Positions 48,588-56,103 of a stretch of 64,000 nt of DNA are shown piece after piece. Source of the DNA: an uncultured Prevotellaceae bacterium (GTDB lineage Bacteria > Bacteroidota > Bacteroidia > Bacteroidales > Bacteroidaceae); contig OMZE01000017.1 in NCBI GenBank assembly GCA_900315455.1, forward strand, positions 1 through 64,000, read 5' to 3'. The position numbers were made by a program, and so were the translations under genes. The notes beneath the pieces were generated by a model. The model did not search any database. It was not told the DNA's origin and saw only the letters and a program-made list of their open reading frames with translations. Numbering within the stretch: position 1 is the stretch's first letter; each line of letters opens with the position of its first letter.

Positions 48588-51500
48588 ATGAAAAAATACC
48601 TACTTATTATCCTAACCCTTCTGCTGAACCCTTTTTACGGATATTCCCAAACAGGCAAATTGTTTGAAGCCGACAAACAACTGTCCAGCAGTTTCGTCAA
48701 CCAAATATACCTCGACCGTGATGGTTTCATTTGGGTTGCCACCCGTAACGGCCTTTGCCGCTACGACGGCTACCAGTTCCGCATCTTTAAGAAAGAGACC
48801 GACGACAGCATGCTCAGCAACTACGTCAACAGCATCTTGCAAGACCGCAAGGGCTTGTTCTACATCGGTCTGTTCGGCGCGTTGCAGACCTTCGACGGCA
48901 ACGTGTTCCGTGAGGTGAAGGTGAAAATCCTCGACGGCCATATCGTGCCCTGCTACATCACCACGTTTGCCGAACTGCCCTCCGGGACGGTGATGGTGGG
49001 CACGTCGGGTCATGGCGTGGTGCAGATGGACAGTCCCACCACCGCCCACCAGTTGGGAGGCGGTCTGGCGAATGTTGTCAATATACAGCAACTGATGTGC
49101 GACCACCGCGGGCAACTGTGGATAGCCACCGATGACAACGGTCTGGTGGTATGGTCGAACAACCATGTGGTGGCACGCTATTTCCAGGAAGAGTCGCTCC
49201 GCAACCAGGTGCTCCGCGTGTGTGAAGACAAGAACGGCAACATCTACGCCGGCACCCGCAAGAACGGCATCTACCGGCTTTCGGGCAACACCTTCACTCC
49301 CATAGCGGCGACCGCCGGGAAGTCGGTGAGCGAACTATACTGCAGCCACGACAACAAAATCATGATAGGCTGCGACGGACAAGGCACCTCTATCTATGAC
49401 CCCGCCACCGGCCATCTCACAGACAACCCCTTCTTCAGCCGCGACGTGGACCTCTCCCTTGCCAAAGTCACCAGCATCACCGAAGACCGGGGCGGAAACG
49501 TGTGGATAGGCATGTTGCAGAAAGGCGCCTACACCCAACCCTTCACCCCCTCTCCCTTCCGCTACATGGGCTACAAATTGGGCAACCGCAACCTCATCGG
49601 CCAGGCCTGCGTGCTCAGCACCATATACGACTCCAAGAGGCGCGCGTGGATAGGCACCGACAAAGACGGGGTGTATGTCCTCGATGAAGGCGCCGGTATA
49701 TGCCGGCATTTCACCAACATGCCCTCCACCATCCTCTGCATGGCAGAAGACCCGCAAGGACGTGTGTGGGTGGGAAGTTTCAACGAAGGCTGTGGATGGA
49801 TAGACCCCATCACCGGCATTTTCCACCGCCAGTCCCTGCCCCAGGGCGACCAGGTGAGCATCTTCGGCATGGTGACCGACAACTATGGCCACCTGTGGTT
49901 GGGCACGATGGGCAACGGACTGCTGCGACTCAACCTGAGCGATGGCACGGTGAAGGCCTACACCATGACCGAGAGGGCGCAGTGGGACTTCTCCAAGAAC
50001 AGCATCATCAACGACTATATCTCCAAGATTTCCATCTCGCCCGACGGCAAGCGCATCTATTGCGCCACCACGATGGGCCTGTGCTGCCTCGACATCCTGA
50101 GCGACAGTTGGACCAAGGCCTTAGGCATCAACAACCTGCTGTATGGCACCCCTATACGCATCGCCAAGGAATACGACGGCATCCTGTGGATAGGCACCAA
50201 CACCGCATTCTGGCGCTACGACCTGCGTGAGAGGAAGTTGGAGAACCTTGAGGCCGGCCTGCCGAAAAACGGCATCGCGTCGATAGAGAAGGACCTTACC
50301 GGGAAACTGTGGATTTCCACCGACCATGGTCTCTGCCGTCTCGACCCACAAAGCCTGCAGAGCGAGACCTATTTCGTAGACAACGGGTTGCAGTCGAACG
50401 AGTTCAGCGACGGTGCCTCCTTCCTCTCCCCCGACGGCCTCCTGGTCTTCGGAGGTGTGGGCGGCATCTCCTGGTTCAAGCCCTCTGAAATCATGAAGAG
50501 GAAATGGGATGCGCAGGTGAAGATTACCGACTTCATCATCAATGGCAAGTCGGTGACTCCCGGCAGCCGCTCCGGACACTACCAGGTGTGCGACACCACC
50601 GTGATAGCCAGCGACAAGTTCGAACTGAGCAGCCACGACAACTACTTCGTCATCAGCCTCTCCACGCTCACCTATGACAGTCCGGAACACATCACCTTCC
50701 TCTACAGCATCAACGACGAGCCCTACGTCAGGCTGCAGCCCGGACAAAACAACATCACCTTCTCGCACCTCTCGCCCGGCAAATACGTATTCAAGGTGAA
50801 AGCCGAGCGCAACGAGATCAGCACCCCCGAACATACGTTCACCGTTATCGTACACTCACCATGGTATCGCTCGCGGCTCGCCACCGTGCTCTACCTGCTC
50901 CTTCTGGCTGCCGCCCTCTGGGCATACCTCCGCTATCGACGCACGCGCGAGCAAGAGAAACTGCGCATGCAGGAGCATATCCACGCCGAAGAGATGGGCG
51001 AGGCCAAGTTGCGCTTCTTCATGAACATCAGTCATGAGATTCGCACCCCTATGACCCTGATTATCACGCCATTGCTCGGGCTCATTAAACAAGAGCATGA
51101 CCCACAGAAGAAAGGTGTGCTCGAGACGATGCGCCGCAATGCCGAGCGCATTCTCAACCTCATCAACCAGATGATGGACCTGCGGAAGATTGACAAGGGC
51201 ATGATGCAACTGCACACCCAACAGACCGACCTCATCAAGTTTGTCTACGACATTCACTCGCTCTTCGAGTTGCAGACACGCGCCAAACGCATCAACCTCA
51301 CCTATGAGCACGACACCGACCACCTCCCGGTATGGATAGACCGCCAGCAGTTCGACAAGGTATTGGTCAACATCCTCTCCAATGCCTTTAAGTTTACGCC
51401 CGCCGACGGCAACATCAAAGTGAAGGTGACCCACGATGAGCAACAAGCACGGATATCCATCAGCAACGACGGCGAACAAATACCATCCGACAAACTGGAA

Positions 51501-52562
51501 CTCATCTTCAAACGGTTCTACCAGACACCATCCAACCTCAACGACCGCAACGTGGGCACCGGCATCGGGCTCGACCTCACCCGTTCACTCGTGGAGATGC
51601 ACCACGGCACCATCAAAGCCCAGAACATCGAAAACGGCTGTGAGTTCATCGTTGCCATCCCTCTCGGCAACAGCCATTTCAAGCCCGAGGAGATCAGCGA
51701 GGAGACCGAGACGCCCGACACCGAGGTGATTACCCCCGAGGAAGCAGACTCGCTGATGCAACCGGTGGAGATACCGCTCAAGAGCAGCCAGCAGACCACT
51801 ATCGTCATCGCCGAAGACGACGACGAGATACGCCAATACCTGGAGCAAGAACTCTCGCAGAAGTATGAGGTGAAGCGTTGCTCCAACGGCCGCGACGCCC
51901 TCGCCATGGTGCTGAAATGCTCACCCGACCTGCTGCTGTCGGACATCATGATGCCCGAGATGGACGGCAACACGCTCTGCTCTACCGTGAAGAGCAACCC
52001 ACAGACCAACGACATCCCCGTGGTGCTGCTCACCGCCAAGACACGCGAGGAAGACAAACTCGAAGGTCTGGAGACTGGTGCCGACGCCTATATCGAAAAG
52101 CCCTTCAATCTGGACATCCTGTTGCGCACCATCCACAACCTCATCCAGAGCCGTCAACACCTGCGCATGAAATACGGGCGTACGGACAAGATGGAGGAGC
52201 ATGTGGAAAGCGTGAGCATCAAGTCGCCCGACGAGAAACTCCTTGAGCGCGTGATGCAGGTCATCAACAAAAACATCTCCAACTCCTCACTCAGCGTCGA
52301 CAGCCTTGCCGACGAGGTGGGAATCAGCCGCGTGCACCTGCACCGGAAGATGAAGGAACTGACGGGCAAGACGCCTCACGAGATTATCCGCAACATCCGC
52401 CTGAAACAGGCTGCCAACCTCCTGGCCTCCGGCGACATGAACATCACCGAGGTGGTGTATGCCTGCGGATTCGGCAATGCCGCCTCGTTCTCCACCATCT
52501 TCAAGCGCTTCTACGGCATGTCACCCCGCGACTACATGCAAGAGCACCTCGAACAGGAATAA
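48588..52562 (+). CDS. Hybrid two-component system sensor-regulator of the xylan locus
   Basis: The protein has 1324 residues from the ATG after the promoter, with a signal peptide (about 1-21, GYSQ). The periplasmic sensor is a propeller with repeated GFIWVATRNGL, GNVWIGML and GHLWLGTMGNGL motifs, followed by a Y_Y_Y domain. One helix lies at about 766-783. HisKA follows with phospho-acceptor H816 (NISHEIRTP). The HATPase has NILSNAFKF and GTGIGLDL. The receiver carries D1119 (LLSDIMMPEMDG) and a KPF Lys. The AraC domain is at about 1225-1324. All catalytic residues are present. It is divergent from xusA, the position of xusR-type regulators, and likely activates the xus genes in response to xylo-oligosaccharides. 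Confidence 0.93.
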   Translation: MKKYLLIILTLLLNPFYGYSQTGKLFEADKQLSSSFVNQIYLDRDGFIWVATRNGLCRYDGYQFRIFKKETDDSMLSNYVNSILQDRKGLFYIGLFGALQTFDGNVFREVKVKILDGHIVPCYITTFAELPSGTVMVGTSGHGVVQMDSPTTAHQLGGGLANVVNIQQLMCDHRGQLWIATDDNGLVVWSNNHVVARYFQEESLRNQVLRVCEDKNGNIYAGTRKNGIYRLSGNTFTPIAATAGKSVSELYCSHDNKIMIGCDGQGTSIYDPATGHLTDNPFFSRDVDLSLAKVTSITEDRGGNVWIGMLQKGAYTQPFTPSPFRYMGYKLGNRNLIGQACVLSTIYDSKRRAWIGTDKDGVYVLDEGAGICRHFTNMPSTILCMAEDPQGRVWVGSFNEGCGWIDPITGIFHRQSLPQGDQVSIFGMVTDNYGHLWLGTMGNGLLRLNLSDGTVKAYTMTERAQWDFSKNSIINDYISKISISPDGKRIYCATTMGLCCLDILSDSWTKALGINNLLYGTPIRIAKEYDGILWIGTNTAFWRYDLRERKLENLEAGLPKNGIASIEKDLTGKLWISTDHGLCRLDPQSLQSETYFVDNGLQSNEFSDGASFLSPDGLLVFGGVGGISWFKPSEIMKRKWDAQVKITDFIINGKSVTPGSRSGHYQVCDTTVIASDKFELSSHDNYFVISLSTLTYDSPEHITFLYSINDEPYVRLQPGQNNITFSHLSPGKYVFKVKAERNEISTPEHTFTVIVHSPWYRSRLATVLYLLLLAAALWAYLRYRRTREQEKLRMQEHIHAEEMGEAKLRFFMNISHEIRTPMTLIITPLLGLIKQEHDPQKKGVLETMRRNAERILNLINQMMDLRKIDKGMMQLHTQQTDLIKFVYDIHSLFELQTRAKRINLTYEHDTDHLPVWIDRQQFDKVLVNILSNAFKFTPADGNIKVKVTHDEQQARISISNDGEQIPSDKLELIFKRFYQTPSNLNDRNVGTGIGLDLTRSLVEMHHGTIKAQNIENGCEFIVAIPLGNSHFKPEEISEETETPDTEVITPEEADSLMQPVEIPLKSSQQTTIVIAEDDDEIRQYLEQELSQKYEVKRCSNGRDALAMVLKCSPDLLLSDIMMPEMDGNTLCSTVKSNPQTNDIPVVLLTAKTREEDKLEGLETGADAYIEKPFNLDILLRTIHNLIQSRQHLRMKYGRTDKMEEHVESVSIKSPDEKLLERVMQVINKNISNSSLSVDSLADEVGISRVHLHRKMKELTGKTPHEIIRNIRLKQAANLLASGDMNITEVVYACGFGNAASFSTIFKRFYGMSPRDYMQEHLEQE

Positions 52563-52651
52563 ATGGAAAGAGGGATGACAAAATTGAGGACAGAGAAAAA
52601 TTTGAACAGATTTATATGATTTGACTTCCGCTTCGAACTTCGACTGTTGGT

Positions 52652-52790
52652 TCTCGCCCAAGGGCGACTAACAAATGGAGTGCCCCTTCAAGGCAGAAAT
52701 CTCAAATATAAAAAGATTTGAACGGATTTGTTCGATTTCTCGCCGCAGGCGACTTAAAAATTTAGTGCCCCTTCGGGGCAGAAATCTCAC
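52652..52790. repeat. Tandem direct repeat of about 86 bases carrying small hairpins
   Basis: TCTCGCC..AGGGCGACT.A.AAAT..AGTGCCCCTTC..GGCAGAAATCTCA occurs twice (starting 52652 and 52738). Each copy contains a TCGCC/GGCGA hairpin and a GCCCC/GGGGC-type hairpin. The second copy is the better paired (TGCCCCTTCGGGGCA). Confidence 0.7.
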
Positions 52791-52922
52791 AAATCGTTCC
52801 AAATCATACAAATCTGTTCTGCCCAAAGGGCAGAACAAACGGCCACTTTTCGCCAAGCGAGGGAAAGAATCTAAGGTTTGAGATTTATAATTTACGTAAC
52901 AACGGCTATCAAGATAATTTGC

Positions 52923-52965
52923 AGTGAACCCCAAAAGTTATTTTGTCTAACTTTTGGGGTTCACT
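52923..52965. repeat. Perfect 18-bp hairpin resembling fused IS3-family ends
   Basis: Arms 52923-52940 and 52948-52965 are exact complements around TTTTGTC. The inner part (TGAACCCCAAAAGTTA ... GTCTAACTTTTGGGGTTCA) starts with TG, ends with CA and looks like the inverted ends of IS150/IS3-type insertion sequences without the transposase. It also suits a bidirectional terminator between the convergent genes. Confidence 0.6.
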
Positions 52966-53024
52966 ACAAATTGATACTCTCTTTTTCCATTTATTCTCAA
53001 CCTTCTCGGCCTTGCCTTGGTCTT

Positions 53025-53315
53025 CTATTTCTTTTTTGAGAAATAGTCATTATACATCTTGATGCTGAAGACGATGACGCTGCAAATGGTGGTGATGAGA
53101 TTGGTAAAGAAAAGCGCCCAGAGCGTGTCGGGCTGATGCAAGATGCCCTGCAACATGAAACATGCGCTACCTATTCCCATCATGAGGAATGTGGGCAATG
53201 CGATACCATCCGTGTTACGCGTGCGGATGGTCTGAATGGCTTGGGGCAAATAGCCCAGTATCATCGTGATGCTGGCTGTCCATCCCAATATTTCGAATAA
53301 TAAACCTTGTTCCAT
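53025..53315 (-). CDS. SemiSWEET sugar transporter
   Basis: The 96-residue protein has three predicted membrane helices (about 8-27, 38-58, 66-87) and the PQ-loop signature GYLPQ (P24, Q25) in helix 1. Length and motif fit bacterial SemiSWEETs, which work as dimers moving mono- or disaccharides along their gradient. It is the last gene after lacI and an MFS transporter, 21 bases after the latter, so it probably shares their control by maltodextrin. It could import or release glucose or maltose across the inner membrane. Substrate is not visible from sequence. Confidence 0.87.
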   Translation of the reverse strand: MEQGLLFEILGWTASITMILGYLPQAIQTIRTRNTDGIALPTFLMMGIGSACFMLQGILHQPDTLWALFFTNLITTICSVIVFSIKMYNDYFSKKK

Positions 53316-53336
53316 AACTCAATTATTAAATTAAGG

Positions 53337-54641
53337 TTATTCTTTCTTTTCCCTGATGATATTCACACAGAGCGCGCCAATGATGAACAGCACACCAGCC
53401 ACTATCATCATCGAACTTTGCTTTGAACCTATGCAGTGAAGGATTGAGCCACCGAGCAACGCAGCCACAATCTGCGGCAAGCATATCGTGCCATTGAAGA
53501 GACCCAGGTATGCTCCCATGTGCCCATAGCCCTTCAAGGCATTGGTGACGAAGGTGAACGGCATGGCGAGCATGGCAGCCCACGCACAACCGATGAGCAA
53601 GAACGGCACAATCATCAGGTACTTGTCGTGCACGAAGGGGATGAGGATGAATCCGATGCCACCAATGACCAGGCTGAGCGCGTATGCCATCTTGGTGTTG
53701 CTGAAACGCGGCAGGAGGGCAGCCCAACAGACGCTGCCCAATGCCTGTATGGCATAGAGCACGCCGGTCCAGTTGCCAGCCTCCTGGTAATCACCGGAAG
53801 CAGGGTCGGTGGTGCCCCATACTACTTCAGATACGGCATCCACGACGTAGGTCCACATATAGAGCATGGCAGCCCAGCAGAAGAACTGCACCAGTCCCAC
53901 CTTCCAGAAGGTGGAAGGAGCGTTTTTCAGCAACACGAACCAGTTGGCGCTGTCTTTCTTTCCCTCCTCCACGGCATGATACATCGCATACTCCTCGGGC
54001 GGCATTTCACGCACCTTCGCCGTGGTGTACAGCACACAGAGGATGAGGATGAGCGCACCGATGTAGAACGACCAGATGACCGTATCGGGTACCACGCCTT
54101 CGGGAGCGACGTTTGACAATCCTACCGCTGCAAAGATGAAGGGGAAGAGGAAGCCCACCACGCTGCCCGCATTGCAGAGGAACGACTGTATGCTGTAGGC
54201 CTTCGCCTTCTGCTTCTCATTCACGAAGTCGCCCACCATCATCTTGAAGGGCTGCATGGCCATGTTGATGGAAGTGTCGAGCAACATCAGGGCGAAGAGT
54301 CCGAAGATGAGGGCTGCCTTCACCGACATACCGAACGACCCGGCGTTGGGCAACAGGCACATCACCGCCACTGCCAAGGCAGCACCCACGAAGAGATAGG
54401 GGATGCGGCGCCCGAAACGGCACCACGTCTTGTCGGAAAGCGAACCCACGATGGGCTGCACGAGGATGCCCATGAGCGGGGGGAGTATCCAGAAGAAACT
54501 GAGCGAATGGGGGTCGGCGCCCAGCGTGCGGAAGATACGGCTGATGTTCGCGCTCTGCAGCGCATAGGCTATCTGTACGCCGAAGAAGCCGAAACTGAGG
54601 TTCCAGAGTTTCCAAAAACTCAAATCAGGTCTTGTTTTCAT
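53337..54641 (-). CDS. MFS sugar transporter of the SLC45/GPH type, probable maltose importer
   Basis: The 434-residue protein has about twelve membrane helices. The loop 2-3 signature SDKTWCRFGRRIPY is typical of SLC45 and plant sucrose-type carriers. Other conserved parts are FWILPPLMGILVQPIVG at helix 2 and DTSINMAMQPFKMMVGD. Relatives in Bacteroidota loci import maltose or other disaccharides with protons. It lies 23 bases after lacI and before the SemiSWEET gene. Together with periplasmic SusA/SusB/PulA and cytoplasmic MalQ, it provides the inner-membrane step of starch use. Confidence 0.87.
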   Translation of the reverse strand: MKTRPDLSFWKLWNLSFGFFGVQIAYALQSANISRIFRTLGADPHSLSFFWILPPLMGILVQPIVGSLSDKTWCRFGRRIPYLFVGAALAVAVMCLLPNAGSFGMSVKAALIFGLFALMLLDTSINMAMQPFKMMVGDFVNEKQKAKAYSIQSFLCNAGSVVGFLFPFIFAAVGLSNVAPEGVVPDTVIWSFYIGALILILCVLYTTAKVREMPPEEYAMYHAVEEGKKDSANWFVLLKNAPSTFWKVGLVQFFCWAAMLYMWTYVVDAVSEVVWGTTDPASGDYQEAGNWTGVLYAIQALGSVCWAALLPRFSNTKMAYALSLVIGGIGFILIPFVHDKYLMIVPFLLIGCAWAAMLAMPFTFVTNALKGYGHMGAYLGLFNGTICLPQIVAALLGGSILHCIGSKQSSMMIVAGVLFIIGALCVNIIREKKE

Positions 54642-54664
54642 ATTAATATAATAGGTTTAGTTTC

Positions 54665-55717
54665 TTATTTCGTCTTATTGTCGCCGGGCAGCACCCTTGT
54701 GGTGCCCCTGACGATGAGGCGGGTGCGCACCACGCGTTTCTCCACCTTGCCCAAGGGAATATCGCCCTCGCTCTGCGCGATGAGGATGGAGGCAGCCTCT
54801 CTGCCCACCTTGTTGCCACGCTGCTCTACGGTGGTGAGCATCGGGTCGCAGGCAATAGCACGCTCCCCATTGGTGAAACCGCAGATCGACACATCCTCGG
54901 GCACCCGCAGCCCCATACGCTTGGCGGTATAGAGAATGCCGATGGCCGTATCGTCGTTCACGGCGAAGAAAGCATCGGGCCTGTCGGCCATTTTCAACAG
55001 TTCCGGCGCCACCACCTCGGCATCGGCGCGGTTGTCGCAGAAACGGATATAGCGGTCGTCTACCGTCAGTCCATGGCGCGTCAATGCGTCATGGTAACCG
55101 TTGTAGCGGTTTTTAGAGATTTCAAGTTTCATCGACGAGCCGAAGAACGCGATGCGCCTGCAACCGGTCTCGATGAGGTAGTTCACCGCCGTCATCGCCC
55201 CCATGTAGTCGTCTACCACTACGCGGCTGGTGTTGATTCCCGTGCAGATGCGGTCGAAGAACACCAGCGGAATGCCATGGTCGATGAGTTGCCTGAAATG
55301 GTCATACTGCAATGTGTCCTTGGCCTGCGACACGATAACGCCACAAACCTTGCTCTCAGAGAACGCGCGGCAAATCTCCACCTCGTGCTCATACTGCTCG
55401 CCACTCTGCGCCACCATCAGGCGGTAGCCACGGGCAGAAGCCTCCTCCTCTATCCCACCGAGGATTGACGAGAAATAGAAATGGTTGATTTGCGGCATGA
55501 TGACGCCAATGATATGCACGGGGTGTATCTTGCTGTGACGGAGCGACTCCGCGATGGCGTTGGGTGAGAAATGGTGCTCCCGGGCATACGCCTTGATAAG
55601 CGCACGGCGCTCCTCACTGATGCGGGGACTGTCTTTGAGTGCCCTCGACACCGTGGCCACCGATACGCCCAGCGCACGGGCTATGTCTTTCATCGTAATG
55701 GGTGCGTGTTCATTCAT
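54665..55717 (-). CDS. LacI-family regulator of the starch/maltodextrin genes
   Basis: The protein has 350 residues from the ATG at 55717. An in-frame TTG six codons upstream is less likely. The N-terminal LacI helix-turn-helix (ITMKDIARALGVSVATVSRALKDSPRISEE) and hinge helix (NAIAESLRHSK) are intact. A periplasmic-binding-protein-like sensor domain follows (HIIGVIMPQINHFYFSSILGGIEEEA, FFAVNDDTAIGILYTAKRMG, DVSICGFTNGE). It is divergent from susC and heads a lacI-MFS-SemiSWEET operon. The perfect palindrome in the intergenic region also occurs upstream of malQ. It therefore probably controls its own operon, susCDEF and the malQ-susB-pulA-susA operon. The operator lies well upstream of the -7 elements, so it may act as an activator. 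Confidence 0.92.
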   Translation of the reverse strand: MNEHAPITMKDIARALGVSVATVSRALKDSPRISEERRALIKAYAREHHFSPNAIAESLRHSKIHPVHIIGVIMPQINHFYFSSILGGIEEEASARGYRLMVAQSGEQYEHEVEICRAFSESKVCGVIVSQAKDTLQYDHFRQLIDHGIPLVFFDRICTGINTSRVVVDDYMGAMTAVNYLIETGCRRIAFFGSSMKLEISKNRYNGYHDALTRHGLTVDDRYIRFCDNRADAEVVAPELLKMADRPDAFFAVNDDTAIGILYTAKRMGLRVPEDVSICGFTNGERAIACDPMLTTVEQRGNKVGREAASILIAQSEGDIPLGKVEKRVVRTRLIVRGTTRVLPGDNKTK

Positions 55718-55795
55718 CGTGCAACAATTGTGCAAATCAAGCGTTGATAAAAAGAACCATTCTTAGGTTTCTGCCAAGATGCAGCCTATTTTTTG

Positions 55796-55803
55796 CAAAG
55801 ATA
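55796..55803 (-). promoter_or_regulatory. -7 element of the lacI operon
   Basis: TATCTTTG on the minus strand, exact TAnnTTTG, 78 bases before the lacI ATG. No clear -33 at the normal distance. The operator edge is 52 bases upstream. Confidence 0.6.
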
Positions 55804-55855
55804 GACAAATTCACGACACGTTGTTTTCCACCTTGTTATAAAAAAACAAATAAAT

Positions 55856-55873
55856 TGTGCAAACGTTTGCACA
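55856..55873. promoter_or_regulatory. LacI-family operator between lacI and susC
   Basis: TGTGCAAACGTTTGCACA is a perfect 18-base palindrome. Its inner 16 bases are identical to the site upstream of malQ. It is separated by exactly 52 bases from the -7 element on each side (55803 and 55926), so one site could serve both divergent promoters. Confidence 0.87.
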
Positions 55874-55925
55874 CCTCAAACACAATATTTTAGGAACAAA
55901 AAGAACAACCATTGCAAAAGAAATT

Positions 55926-55933
55926 TAATTTTG
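55926..55933 (+). promoter_or_regulatory. -7 element of the starch susC operon
   Basis: TAATTTTG, exact TAnnTTTG, 170 bases before the susC ATG. No convincing TTTG at the -33 position, as expected for an activator-dependent promoter. Confidence 0.6.
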
Positions 55934-56103
55934 CATTTGAAAAACTACAATTCTGAATGTTTCTCGGCTGACTGCGAAGCCTGTACGATGACATTTAATG
56001 AGAACATCAACTTTCATGTGAAAAAGGTTTTATAACTACAGATTGTTGAGTAAAAGAGACGTTATCACAAATAACCTATATAAAATAAACTTAATAATTA
56101 AAA

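Larger units (their letters stand above)
52563..53024. other. Convergent spacer with hairpin repeats
   Basis: Between the stops of the hybrid sensor and the SemiSWEET gene, 460 bases hold a tandem hairpin repeat (52652-52790), several variants of a GATTTGAAC.GATTTG..CGATTT motif in both orientations, and a perfect 18-base-pair hairpin (52923-52965). Short reading frames here have no recognisable features and overlap the repeats. Confidence 0.7.

Noticed and set aside
52675..52934. Short overlapping open frames of 68-88 codons on both strands in the convergent spacer
   Set aside because: They coincide with the hairpin repeats and have no signal peptide, domain or start support.
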